The notes: generated by a model not told the origin, from the sequence alone. A stretch of DNA of 64,000 bases from CAXXFQ01 sp963674475 (GCA_963674475.2 CAXXFQ010000017.1:372001-436000), one strand, 5' to 3'; counted from the stretch's first letter, positions 36,374 through 45,321 are shown. Translations and numbers: made by a program.

Positions 36374-37255
36374 GTGAAGAACGACTGGCGCGAGCTTTTC
36401 CCCTTCGAGTCCCATTTTTTGACCGTTCGGAATCAATTCCAATATCACTATCTTGACGAAGGCGACGGCCAACCGTTGTTGATGGTGCACGGGAATCCGA
36501 CCTGGGGTTTTTATTGGCGAGAACTGGTCAAGGAGTATCGGGATCGATACCGCGTGGTGGTCCCAGATCACCTCGGCTGTGGATTGTCGGACAAGCCGAC
36601 CTTGAACGATTATTCGTTCACGCTGGCCGAACGGGTTGCCGATCTGGTCGAACTGATCGAGAAGCTGGATCTCAAGAACATCACTCTGGTCGCTCACGAC
36701 TGGGGCGGGGCGGTCGGGATGGGGGCGGCGGTCGAGCGTCCCGAGCGGTTTTCCCGGTTCGTCTTGATGAATACGGGCGCGTTCCGCTCGAAAGACATTC
36801 CCCGGCGGATTCACGCGGTGCACACGCCTTTCTTGGGCCGATTTTTGACCCAAGGACTCAATCTTTTCGTCAAGGCCGCATTGAAAATGACGGTCGAACG
36901 GCCCGAGCGGATGACCCCCCAAGTCTGTGCCGGGTATGCCGCGCCGTATGATTCGTGGGCCCACCGGTTGGCAGTCCATCAGTTCGCCATGGATATCCCG
37001 CTGAAACCGAGCCATCCGACTTACGACACCCTCAAGCGGATCGAAGAGGGGCTGCCCCAGTTTCGTGATAAGCCGATCTGCTTCTTTTGGGGGATGAAGG
37101 ACTGGTGCTTCACTCCCAAATTCTTGGAGCGATTCTTGGAGTACTATCCCGAGGCCGAGGTACACCGGTACGAGGATGCCGGGCATTATATCGTCGAAGA
37201 CGCCCACGAGCGGATCATCCCGACGCTCAGCGAATTTCTTGATTCGCAAGGTTAA
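36374..37255 (+). CDS. Alpha/beta hydrolase, haloalkane-dehalogenase superfamily, OleB-like
   Basis: A 293-residue hydrolase of the dehalogenase branch: 'VHGNPTWGFYWREL' (oxyanion region), nucleophile Asp109 in 'LVAHDWGGAVG', an acidic residue in 'WGMKDWCFTP', and His in 'DAGHYIVEDA'. The lid region 'NTGAFRSKDIPRR...APYDSWAHRLAV' closely resembles OleB, the beta-lactone decarboxylase of long-chain olefin synthesis. True haloalkane dehalogenases are the other possibility. None of OleA, OleC or OleD is next to it, so olefin synthesis would need those genes elsewhere. The start is GTG at 36374 with GAGG at the right spacing. Confidence 0.75.
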   Translation: MKNDWRELFPFESHFLTVRNQFQYHYLDEGDGQPLLMVHGNPTWGFYWRELVKEYRDRYRVVVPDHLGCGLSDKPTLNDYSFTLAERVADLVELIEKLDLKNITLVAHDWGGAVGMGAAVERPERFSRFVLMNTGAFRSKDIPRRIHAVHTPFLGRFLTQGLNLFVKAALKMTVERPERMTPQVCAGYAAPYDSWAHRLAVHQFAMDIPLKPSHPTYDTLKRIEEGLPQFRDKPICFFWGMKDWCFTPKFLERFLEYYPEAEVHRYEDAGHYIVEDAHERIIPTLSEFLDSQG

Positions 37256-37361
37256 CGGATTCTTCTTGTCTCTTCACGCCTCCCGAGTGTATTAAGTTTA
37301 GAATTTACCCTTCTTAAGAGGGGTGGCTCGTGGGGGGCCCCTGTTTTTTCCCGATCTGCTC

Positions 37362-37390
37362 TTGAATTACCGGTACTGGGTAACTATGAT
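37362..37390 (+). promoter_or_regulatory. Sigma-70 promoter of the TetR-RND operon
   Basis: TTGAAT (37362-37367), a 17-base spacer and TATGAT (37385-37390). The predicted start near 37397 lies just before the palindrome at 37406. Confidence 0.65.
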
Positions 37391-37405
37391 TGACCAAAAC
37401 GAGGC

Positions 37406-37423
37406 GGACGGACGCGTCCGTCC
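37406..37423. promoter_or_regulatory. Probable operator of the TetR regulator
   Basis: GGACGGACGCGTCCGTCC is a perfect 18-bp palindrome placed directly downstream of the predicted transcription start. The size and position fit autoregulation by the TetR-family protein encoded 65 bases later. Confidence 0.65.
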
Positions 37424-37488
37424 ATGATTGAGTTGAGATATCGCCCCTAAATAAGGGGGTGCTTCAAAGCGTGGGTTGGGTGTTTTTT

Positions 37489-38130
37489 ATGAATGAGTCG
37501 ATTGTTGTTCCGGATCAGGCGAAGCGGACCGCGATTCTCGACGCGGCGATCGGGGTTTTTGCCTTGCACGGGTTTTCGAAAACCGATGTCCAGGTGATCG
37601 CCAACCGAGCCGGGGTCGGTAAGGGGACGGTCTATCGGTATTTTGGCAGTAAAACCGACCTGTTTTGGGCCGCGACCCTTGAGGTTACCATTCGGCTCCA
37701 AAAACTGTTGAATCAGGCGGCCGAGGGGGGCGAAACGATTTTGGAAGTTTTTCAGAAAACGGCCCGTGCGTATGCCCGTTTTTTGGTGACCCATCCGGAC
37801 CACCTGGAGATTTTCATCCAACAACGGGCCGAGTTTTACGATCAGGTGCCCGAGACCCACCGGCTTCAGCATGAACTAAGTCACGAGAAGTATGTCTCTC
37901 TTTTGAAACGGGGGATGGAGAGTGGCGAATTTCGTCCCGACCTGGATCCGGACACCACGATGATGGCCTTTGGAGGACTGATCTTCGGAACGCTCAGTCA
38001 TTGTTGTTTTCACTTTACTCAGGCCCAGCGAGAGCAAGCGGAAATTCAGGAACAGATTGTCGACCACGTCGTCCGTGGGGCCAATCTGTTTTTGGACGGG
38101 ATCGTACGGAAAGAGAAATCGAAGGAGTAG
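37489..38130 (+). CDS. TetR/AcrR-family regulator of an RND pump
   Basis: A 213-residue TetR-family repressor. The N-terminal helix-turn-helix is 'TDVQVIANRAGVGKGTVYRYFGSKTDLF' in pattern (about 27-54), and the rest is an all-helical ligand/dimer domain ending in a lysine-rich tail. It probably represses its own operon, which encodes the membrane-fusion lipoprotein and RND transporter, and is released by a pump substrate. I chose ATG 37489 because the conserved 'RTAILDAA' begins 12 residues later; a GTG at 37459 would add ten residues. The gene is 19 bases from the next. Confidence 0.88.
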   Translation: MNESIVVPDQAKRTAILDAAIGVFALHGFSKTDVQVIANRAGVGKGTVYRYFGSKTDLFWAATLEVTIRLQKLLNQAAEGGETILEVFQKTARAYARFLVTHPDHLEIFIQQRAEFYDQVPETHRLQHELSHEKYVSLLKRGMESGEFRPDLDPDTTMMAFGGLIFGTLSHCCFHFTQAQREQAEIQEQIVDHVVRGANLFLDGIVRKEKSKE

Positions 38131-38149
38131 AGGCCCTAGGAAGGTGACT

Positions 38150-39472
38150 ATGAAAAAGGCTATATGGATTCCGGCTTGTTTGGTTTTTGGCTGGCTGGTC
38201 GTTTGCAGCGGATGCACGTCGTCGAGTGAGGCCGAGTCGACCACTACAACGGCCGAGCCGCAATCTTTTGTCTTGGAGGTCAACATTCTCGACATCCGTC
38301 CCGAGCGGATCGAGGCTACGTTGGAGCTGGTCGGGACGATGATTCCGTGCCGCGTGGCGACTCTTTCGGCCGAGGTGGACGGGACCGTCCAGGCGTTTTG
38401 CGAGTCGAATCGGCAGGTTTCGCGTCGTCAAGGAGGCGGGGTTGAAAAGGTGATTCTCGGACTGGATTTGGGCCATCCGGTCAAGCGGGGACAGGTGGTT
38501 TGTCAGATCGATCCGACCGACTACCAATTGGCTCTCGAATCGGCCCGGGCCGGATGGGAGCTTTCGAAGCGGAATCTGGCGGACCTTTTGGCCTGGAAGC
38601 GGCCCGAGGAGATCACCCAGTTGGAGGCGGGGCTCGACGAGGCGCGGGCCACGTTGGAGCGGGCCAATTTGGATTTGAAACGTAGCGAAAAAATGGTCGC
38701 CAAAAAGGCGATTCCCCAAGCGGATTATGACGAGGCGGTGATGACGATGCGGACGGCGCTCGCGGCGGTCAAACGGACCGAGGCGGCGCTGGCGCTGGCC
38801 AAGGCCGGACCGACGCCGGAGCAGATCGCCGTAGCCCAGTCGCAGATTGCCCAAGCGGAGGCCGAATGCAAGCGACAAGAGCAGCAGTTGCGAAAAACGT
38901 CCCTTATCGCGCCGTATGACGGAGTGGTCGTCGATCGGTTTGTCAGTGTCGGTGATCAGGTGACGGCCGGAGGGAAAACCCAAATCCTTCGGATCATCGA
39001 TCCCGACGCGCTTTTCGCCGAGATTACGGTGCCCGAGAAGTATCAGCATCTGGTTCGGATTGACAATCGGGTCCAAATTCGGGTTCCCGGTTCGAAACGG
39101 ACTGTCGAAGGGGTCGTCGACTTGGTCAACGAGATGGTCGACCCGGCGACGCGGACTTTTCGAGTTCGGGCGGCGTTCGACAATCGGGACCGGTGGTTCA
39201 AGGCGGGCAGTTTTGTCAACGTCGAGATCCCGGTCGCTTCGGCTACCGCGACGCTGGTGGTTCCGAAATCGGCCGTCATGATGACCGGTGGCGAACCGGC
39301 CGTTTTTGTTTGTCGCGAGGGGCGAGTCCAGCGGCGTCCGATTCGATTGGGCATTGGCAGTCGAACGGCTTGGGAGGTGATCGACGGTCTCGAGCCGGGC
39401 GAGCAGATTGTGGCCGATCGACCGAGCATGTTGACCTCGGGGATGCGAGTCCGACCGAGTCAGCTGCAATGA
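38150..39472 (+). CDS. RND efflux membrane-fusion lipoprotein (HlyD/AcrA type)
   Basis: A 440-residue periplasmic adaptor. The signal ends in a lipobox-like 'VVCSGC' (Cys22). The lipoyl half-motif 'ATLSAEVDGTVQAFCESNRQ' and its partner 'LIAPYDGVVVDRFVSVGDQV' flank a long coiled-coil hairpin (about 130-245; Ala/Glu/Lys-rich). Beta-barrel and membrane-proximal domains follow ('FAEITVPEKYQHLVRIDNRV'). It links the inner-membrane RND pump to an outer-membrane channel, which is not encoded here. The ATG at 38150 has AGGAAGGTG upstream. The 289 bases between it and the RND gene contain the 37-bp repeats. Confidence 0.92.
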   Translation: MKKAIWIPACLVFGWLVVCSGCTSSSEAESTTTTAEPQSFVLEVNILDIRPERIEATLELVGTMIPCRVATLSAEVDGTVQAFCESNRQVSRRQGGGVEKVILGLDLGHPVKRGQVVCQIDPTDYQLALESARAGWELSKRNLADLLAWKRPEEITQLEAGLDEARATLERANLDLKRSEKMVAKKAIPQADYDEAVMTMRTALAAVKRTEAALALAKAGPTPEQIAVAQSQIAQAEAECKRQEQQLRKTSLIAPYDGVVVDRFVSVGDQVTAGGKTQILRIIDPDALFAEITVPEKYQHLVRIDNRVQIRVPGSKRTVEGVVDLVNEMVDPATRTFRVRAAFDNRDRWFKAGSFVNVEIPVASATATLVVPKSAVMMTGGEPAVFVCREGRVQRRPIRLGIGSRTAWEVIDGLEPGEQIVADRPSMLTSGMRVRPSQLQ

Positions 39473-39605
39473 ACCAGGGAGGGGGCGATGATTTTCTTGA
39501 CCTTTTTTATCGTTCCCTTTCCTTGAGTATCTCGTTTTGAAGTGGTTTTCGACTGGGGGTTGGTACCGGGAAAAAACCTTTCTCTCACGATTTTTTTCGC
39601 ACGAT

Positions 39606-39790
39606 ATCACACTACGAAAATATCCGAAACCGCGATTAACCGATCACATTGTAAAAATGTCTGAAACTGCGATTAACCGATCACATTGTAAAAATGTCTG
39701 AAACTGCGATTAACCGATCACATTATAAAAATATTTGAAACCGCGATTTGCGGATCACACTATGAAAATATCTGAAACCGCGATTTACCG
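39606..39790. repeat. Five 37-bp tandem repeats covering the RND gene start
   Basis: Units start at 39606, 39643, 39680, 39717 and 39754, each 37 bp with no spacers. Units 2 and 3 are identical; the others differ at several bases. The fifth unit contains the real ATG (39762) and the first nine to ten codons of the RND gene. The earlier units carry near-copies of that start ('MSETAINR' against 'MKISETAIYR'). In units 2 and 3 an ATG (39657, 39694) opens a 14-codon mini-frame that ends at TGA in the next unit. Confidence 0.92.
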
Positions 39791-42700
39791 GCCGGTGTTG
39801 GCCTCGATGGTCATTGGCGCTTTGGTCGTTTTTGGTTTTGTCTCGTACAAGCGGATTGGGGTCGACTATTTTCCGAACGTCGACATCCCGGTGGTGACCG
39901 TGTCGGTCGCTTACGAAGGGGCCGATCCGGAAACGGTCGAGACCGATGTGGTCGACGTGATCGAAGAGGCGGTCAATACGATCAGCGGTGTCAAAAAACT
40001 GACCAGTCAGAGCAACGAAGGGTTTGGGCTGGTCGTCATCGAGTTCGAACTGGATGAAGATATCGATATCGCCAGCCAAGAGGTCCGCGACAAGGTGGCG
40101 ACGATTCGCGGTGACCTGCCCTTGGAGATCGAATCGCCGATCGTCCAGAAATTCGACCTCGACTCGGGTGCGATTCTTTCGATCGTTTTGTCCGGTCCTG
40201 TTGGGATTCGCGAGTTGACCGAGTATGCCGACAACCAGATCAAGCCTCGGTTGGAAGGGGTGTCCGGCGTCGGGAGTGTCAATTTGGTTGGTGGTCAAGA
40301 ACGGGAAATTCGGATCTGGCTCCGACGCGATGCCTTGCGGGCCCACGACTTGACGTCGGATGAAGTGACCGACGCTCTGAAGGACGAAAACATCGAGCCG
40401 CCCGGCGGTCGAGTCGAGACTTCCCAGCGGGAGATGATCGTCAAGACCAAGGGGAAGGTCCGAAAGGTCGAGGATTTCGAGAAAATCGTGGTCGCCTACC
40501 GGGACGGAGCGCCGCTTCGGATTCGGGACGTGGCCTGGGTCGAGGACGGGATCGAAGACCAACGCAGCGCGGCGACGCTCAACGGTCAACGGGCCGTTTC
40601 GTTGTTGGTTCGACGTCAGTCGGGGGAAAATATGGTGGCGGTCGCCGAGGGGGTCAAGAAGCGGCTTTCCCAGGTTCAGGAGAGTTTGCCATCGGGCTAC
40701 GAGCTGACGATCGCCCAGGACTTGTCGCTGTTTGTCAACGAGAGCATCTCCGAGGCGAAGAAAGAGTTGTTGCGGGGCGGCTTCTTGGCCGTCGTCGTGA
40801 TCCTGTTTTTCCTGCGGAGTCTGCGCGGTTCGTTTGTCGCGGCGATGACTATTCCGACGACAATCATTTCGACGTTCATGGTGATGTACGGCCTCGGCTT
40901 TACGATGAACATGATGTCGATGTTGGCCCTGACGATCTCGGTCGGGATGGTGATCGACGACTCGATTGTCGTGTTGGAAAATACGTATCGCCATATCGAA
41001 GAGGGCAAAGGGCGAATGGAAGCGGCCCGGGAGGCGATGGTTGAAATCGGGTCCGCCGTCATCGCCACGTCGTTGGCCGTGTTGGCCGTTTTCGTGCCGG
41101 TCGCTTTCATGGAGGGGATCGTTGGGCGGTTCTTTTTCGAGTTCGGCATGACCGTTTCGGCCGCGGTGGTGATCTCGACGTTTATCGCGGTGACCCTTTC
41201 GCCGATGCTCTGCTCGCGAGTACTCCGGCCGCCGAAGAAGCCGGGCCGTCTTTCAATGGCGATCGAAAACGGACTCCAGTGTATCGAGACCCGGTATCGG
41301 GCCGTTTTGGCCGTGGCGTTGCAATGGCGGGTCAGTGTCGTCGCGGCCGCCGTGGGGATATTTATCGTGAGCTTGGGTTTGACCGGGCTGATCGGCAAAG
41401 AGTTTGCGCCCAACTCGGACGAGAGTCAGTTCAACATTCAGGTCCAAACGCCCGTCGGGACCTCATTGAAGGCGACCGAGGAAATTATTGCCGAAATCCG
41501 AAAACGACTTCGAACGTTGCCCCACGTCCAGACGCTGTTTTCGACGATTGGCAGCGGTTCGCAAGAACAGGTCAATAAGGCGACTATTTTGGTTAAAATT
41601 GACGAGAAGCAACAGCGGGAGCTCTCGCAATTCGACCTGATGGAGATGGCTCGAGAGGTGACCGCCGACATGAGTCATCTGAAAATGAGCATCGAGATTG
41701 TCCCACGGGTCAGCGGTTCGTCGTCCGGATTCCAGTCGGCCGACATCCAGTACAATCTGCAAGGAGGCGACTTGGAACAGCTGAACGCCTTTTCCCGGAA
41801 GATGATCGACCAAATGGCCCAAAAGCAAATGGGCGTTGTGGATCTCAATTCCAGCTATGACGCGGGCAAACCGGAGGTCAACATCGTGCCCGATCGGGAC
41901 AAGGCGGCCGATTTGGGAGTCACGGTCAAGGATATCGGGACCGCGGTCCAGACGTTGATCGGGGGACAAAAAGCGGGGAAATTCGAGGAAAACGGCGAAA
42001 CGTACGACGTGCGAGTTCGGTTGGTCGAAGGGGACCGGGATCGGCCTGACGCGATTCTCGATGTCCCGGTGCGGAGTCGGGCCGGCGGGTTGGTCAACTT
42101 GCGCAATCTCGTTACGGTCGATTCGGGAGTCGGGCCGGTGCAGATCGACCGGGAAAACCGTTCCCGAAAAATCACCGTCTTCGCCAACCTGGAGAAGGGA
42201 ATTCCGCTGGCCTCGGCGGTCGAGGCAATCGGGAAGCTAGAATCCGAGGTCGGGATGCCCGAAGGGGTCCATGCGGAATTCGGGGGCGACGCCGAGAATA
42301 TGGAGGAATCGTTCGCCAGTATGGGGTTCAGTCTTTTCCTGGCGATCGTGTTGATCTACATGGTTCTGGCCGCCCAGTTCGAAAGCCTGGTCCATCCGTT
42401 TACGGTGATGCTCTCGTTGCCGCTTTCGATCGTCGGAGCCCTGGGGCTTTTGGCCGTGACGGGGCGGTCGCTCAATATCTTTTCGATGATCGGGATGATC
42501 ATGCTGATGGGGCTGGTGACGAAGAACGCGATCCTGTTGATCGACTATGCCAACCTGTTGCGTAGTCGGGGTGTCGACAAGACCGCGGCGATTCTTCAAG
42601 CCGGTCCGGTCCGGTTGCGACCGATTTTGATGACCGCCATGTCGACTATCGCCGGGATGTTGCCGGTCGTCTTGGGGCTGGGCAGCGGGGCCGAGACTCG

Positions 42701-43034
42701 CTCACCGATGGGAACGGCCATCGTCGGCGGGATGGTGACGTCGACCATCCTGACCTTGATCGTGATTCCGGTCGTTTATAGCCTGATGGACGATATCACG
42801 GTCTTCTTCAAGCGATTGGTTTGGCGAGGTAATCTTGATGTCGCAACCGAACTGCCGAGTCTCGCCGCAAAGACCGAGCTGCCCCAGTCGGAATTAAGTG
42901 AGACGGAACCGATCGAGCCACAAGGGGTCGAGCCGGAGCCGGTGGTGATCGATTTCTCTCTCTCCGGACCGCATCGCAAACCGGATGCCAAGACGCTCGA
43001 ACTTGCCCCGAAAGAGGAATCGAGAGAGGGATAA
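39762..43034 (+). CDS. RND-family multidrug efflux transporter (AcrB/HAE-1 type)
   Basis: A 1090-residue inner-membrane proton/drug antiporter with the usual duplicated layout: helix 1 (about 13-32), the large porter loop beginning 'GVDYFPNVDIPVVTVSVAYEG', helices 2-7, a second loop, and helices 8-12. The proton-relay residues are present: the Asp-Asp pair in 'GMVIDDSIVVLENTYRH' and the Lys in 'MGLVTKNAILLIDYANL'. The Glu/Pro-rich tail (last ~60 residues) is unusual. The ATG at 39762 was chosen because 'MKISETAIYRPVLA' is the family's normal opening; a TTG nine codons earlier lies in the repeat array. No ribosome site is visible, as the array occupies that region. Confidence 0.95.
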   Translation: MKISETAIYRPVLASMVIGALVVFGFVSYKRIGVDYFPNVDIPVVTVSVAYEGADPETVETDVVDVIEEAVNTISGVKKLTSQSNEGFGLVVIEFELDEDIDIASQEVRDKVATIRGDLPLEIESPIVQKFDLDSGAILSIVLSGPVGIRELTEYADNQIKPRLEGVSGVGSVNLVGGQEREIRIWLRRDALRAHDLTSDEVTDALKDENIEPPGGRVETSQREMIVKTKGKVRKVEDFEKIVVAYRDGAPLRIRDVAWVEDGIEDQRSAATLNGQRAVSLLVRRQSGENMVAVAEGVKKRLSQVQESLPSGYELTIAQDLSLFVNESISEAKKELLRGGFLAVVVILFFLRSLRGSFVAAMTIPTTIISTFMVMYGLGFTMNMMSMLALTISVGMVIDDSIVVLENTYRHIEEGKGRMEAAREAMVEIGSAVIATSLAVLAVFVPVAFMEGIVGRFFFEFGMTVSAAVVISTFIAVTLSPMLCSRVLRPPKKPGRLSMAIENGLQCIETRYRAVLAVALQWRVSVVAAAVGIFIVSLGLTGLIGKEFAPNSDESQFNIQVQTPVGTSLKATEEIIAEIRKRLRTLPHVQTLFSTIGSGSQEQVNKATILVKIDEKQQRELSQFDLMEMAREVTADMSHLKMSIEIVPRVSGSSSGFQSADIQYNLQGGDLEQLNAFSRKMIDQMAQKQMGVVDLNSSYDAGKPEVNIVPDRDKAADLGVTVKDIGTAVQTLIGGQKAGKFEENGETYDVRVRLVEGDRDRPDAILDVPVRSRAGGLVNLRNLVTVDSGVGPVQIDRENRSRKITVFANLEKGIPLASAVEAIGKLESEVGMPEGVHAEFGGDAENMEESFASMGFSLFLAIVLIYMVLAAQFESLVHPFTVMLSLPLSIVGALGLLAVTGRSLNIFSMIGMIMLMGLVTKNAILLIDYANLLRSRGVDKTAAILQAGPVRLRPILMTAMSTIAGMLPVVLGLGSGAETRSPMGTAIVGGMVTSTILTLIVIPVVYSLMDDITVFFKRLVWRGNLDVATELPSLAAKTELPQSELSETEPIEPQGVEPEPVVIDFSLSGPHRKPDAKTLELAPKEESREG

Positions 43035-43055
43035 AACAATATAATCGCTTCCCGG

Positions 43056-43086
43056 GGCCGGACCAAATTTTCTTCCTGGTCCGGCC
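43056..43086. terminator. Shared hairpin between convergent genes
   Basis: A perfect 10-bp stem, GGCCGGACCA (43056-43065) with TGGTCCGGCC (43077-43086). It sits between the stop codons of the RND gene and the convergent Memo/AMMECR1 gene. There is no long T-tract, so termination may be only partial. Confidence 0.6.
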
Positions 43087-43106
43087 TGAACGCGCGAAAC
43101 GGGAGA

Positions 43107-44621
43107 TTATCCCTCTTCCTCGAACGCTTCGACTTGGTACGTTTCGATCGCAAGCGGCATGTCGCGCCAACTGCCCGAGGGCAATCCGGCCTTCAAAGAG
43201 AGTTGGTCGAGGAATCGTTCGGGCTTGGGCAACTGTTTCCAGACCTGAGGCAGGAAGGTGGCTGAGTGCCATCGGTATTTCAAGACGACTCCGTCGATGT
43301 CCGGTCGAAGTTTTTCTAAAAGCTCCTCTGGCGAGTCGAACGGCAGCGGTTGGGGAATGCTTAAAACGCTGATCTCGATATGCACGTGTTCCAGTTCTTT
43401 GGAGGTCACCGGCGAGAAACGGGGGTCTTCCATGGCGGCGGCCGCCGCGCGGCTGATGACCGCTTTCCAGAGCGGCTCTTCGGGTAAAATGGCGCCGATG
43501 CAGCCGCGAAGTTGGCCACGTTCGGTTAGGGTGACGAAACAGGCCCGTTCGTCACGCAGTTTTGGTGGAATTTTTTTCGGATCGACCTTCGGAGTCGAGC
43601 CGGTTTGGACCGCTTCTTCGACCGATTTTCGGGCCAGATCCAAGAGAAAGGCTCGGTCTTCTTCGGTGAACTCGTTTTTCGATTGCGTCGTCGTTTTTTT
43701 GGGAGGAATCGATTTTCCGTGAGGCTGGTAAAAGGCAATCGACGTGTAGCCGACCACCTCGCCGTGTCCGCCGGCCGTGTCGCCGCTGTTGCGAAGGTCC
43801 AAAAGCTCGGCCTTCCAACCGCATTGCAGCGCCAGATGGAGCAACACCATGATGGGCCCCTTGCCGCAGGCCTCCTGTTTGGCAAGCGAACCCATATCGA
43901 GCCGGACGATCGCTTCGGCCGTCGCGAGGTCCATCTCTTGGGCTGTTTCATAAGGGTAGTAATGACTCAGGTCGGTGCTGGCGACGACCAGGGTCTCTTC
44001 GTCCAAAAGCGGAGCGAGTCGCTCGGCCACGGCGGCCGGGTCGACGTCTCCGAGGATGATCGGAATCAACTCGAACGAGCCGAGCACCTGTTGTAAAAAC
44101 GGAAGTTGGACTTCGAGCGAATGTTCCCAGGTATGGGGTGTCGCTTCCCCTTTGCGGGGCATTTGTTTTTGCGAACTTCGCCACCATCCGGGCATGAGGA
44201 CGTTGGCTGCCTGTTCAGGGATGAACGGTTTTTTTCGGGCCAATTCCGCAGCCTTCGGGGAGACCGGGACCATGCCGAGTGGCGTTTCGAACGCGTCGTT
44301 GTCGGCGATCGACGCCCCATCGAAGCGGGCGTAATGGCTGGGGGCCAAGATGATGACCGTTTTGACCGGCTGCTCGGTGAGAAGTTTATAACCGTAAGCG
44401 GCCACCGGTCCCGAATACTGATAGCCGGCGTGCGGCGAGATCAGTCCTCGAATGGCGGTCACCGGCTTCGGGTCGGCTTGGTGGAGATATTGATCGATCT
44501 CGGCGGCCAGTTTCCCCGGGTCTTGTTCATAAAAAAGTCCGGCCACGGCCGGGTCACGAGGATTGACGAACGTCGCGGTCGAACTGCCTCCCGTGTCGGT
44601 GGCGGATTTCTTCGGGGTCAT
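43107..44621 (-). CDS. Memo-AMMECR1 fusion protein (AmmeMemoRadiSam system)
   Basis: A 504-residue protein joining two families normally encoded separately. Residues about 20-300 are a Memo domain ('PAVAGLFYEQDPGKLAAEID', 'GLISPHAGYQYSGPVAAYGY', 'VASTDLSHYYPYETAQEMD'). Residues about 320-500 are AMMECR1 ('ACFVTLTERGQLRGCIGAI' and 'EDPRFSPVTSKELEHVHIEI'). In the AmmeMemoRadiSam set these two act with a radical SAM enzyme on an unknown substrate. The fusion supports joint action. That radical SAM gene is not adjacent; the two radical SAM proteins in this window look different. The ATG has AAGGAGA upstream. Confidence 0.9.
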   Translation of the reverse strand: MTPKKSATDTGGSSTATFVNPRDPAVAGLFYEQDPGKLAAEIDQYLHQADPKPVTAIRGLISPHAGYQYSGPVAAYGYKLLTEQPVKTVIILAPSHYARFDGASIADNDAFETPLGMVPVSPKAAELARKKPFIPEQAANVLMPGWWRSSQKQMPRKGEATPHTWEHSLEVQLPFLQQVLGSFELIPIILGDVDPAAVAERLAPLLDEETLVVASTDLSHYYPYETAQEMDLATAEAIVRLDMGSLAKQEACGKGPIMVLLHLALQCGWKAELLDLRNSGDTAGGHGEVVGYTSIAFYQPHGKSIPPKKTTTQSKNEFTEEDRAFLLDLARKSVEEAVQTGSTPKVDPKKIPPKLRDERACFVTLTERGQLRGCIGAILPEEPLWKAVISRAAAAAMEDPRFSPVTSKELEHVHIEISVLSIPQPLPFDSPEELLEKLRPDIDGVVLKYRWHSATFLPQVWKQLPKPERFLDQLSLKAGLPSGSWRDMPLAIETYQVEAFEEEG

Positions 44622-45155
44622 GACGTTCTCCTTCGATTCGAGTGATTCACAAAGGGCCTGCGACCTCTGGGCGATTTTTTTATAATCGACCGACGTTGCA
44701 TGCGGCTTTCCTGGAAAAAAGGGGACTTTCTCAGGATGCTTCTGCGGATAGGGGGAAGCCGACTTCCGGATCGATTCCTCTCACGCCGCCGTGAATCGGT
44801 CGGGTGCGAGTCGTTTGAAATCGATCGATCCTCTGCTTCAAAAAGGGCTTACGATTTCATTTTTCGATCCGGATGAGGAGAAAAACGCCTCTTCTCCGTT
44901 GCCGGCTTCCTCTTAATTATAAGGTCGAAAATCGCTCTCCGGGTGTCAAGGCGGGAAGAGATTTTTTCGGGGGGAGAAAAAGCCGTTTGCGATAAAGTGG
45001 CTGTTTCCCAAAAAGATAGTGAATCAGAGGGAGCGGGATGCGTCAGAAGGAAGCGTCCCAAGAAAAAATCCCCAAACGGACCGTCAATCAGCGTTAGTGA
45101 ACCATCGTTAGTGAAGGAGGCGGCCCGTTTGGGGTGTAGGTTTTTTGACTCGAAC
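44622..45155. other. Intergenic gap before the MITE
   Basis: About 530 bp with no convincing gene or RNA. Short A/T and G tracts only. It includes the upstream region of the Memo/AMMECR1 gene. Confidence 0.45.
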
Positions 45156-45158
45156 TTA

Positions 45159-45321
45159 GAGCCTATCCCAAAACCTCAATTCAGACTGCAAGCGGTCTTT
45201 TTGCTCGTCGGAACTTCGTCGCAAAATCTCGACATATCGGCTAATATGCCTGCGATTTTGCTCCTTGCCGACGAGCAAAAATCCTCGCTTTCGTTAACAA
45301 AGCAGGTTTTGGGATAGGCTC
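45159..45321. mobile_element. 163-bp MITE with 18-bp perfect terminal inverted repeats
   Basis: Left end GAGCCTATCCCAAAACCT (45159-45176) and right end AGGTTTTGGGATAGGCTC (45304-45321) are exact reverse complements. A TTA direct repeat flanks each side (45156-45158 and 45322-45324), fitting a 3-bp target duplication. There is no coding capacity. A second inverted pair lies inside (TTTTGCTCGTCGG and CCGACGAGCAAAA), so the whole element can fold into one long hairpin. The end sequence resembles those of IS5-family elements; the parent insertion sequence is not in the window. Confidence 0.88.

Noticed and set aside
39606..39790. The 37-bp repeats as a CRISPR array
   Set aside because: Units are directly adjacent with no spacers, and the last one is part of a gene.
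39723..40994. A 420-codon minus-strand frame opposite the RND gene
   Set aside because: It is the antisense of a well-supported transporter, with His/Arg/Asp-rich composition typical of shadow frames in this genome.
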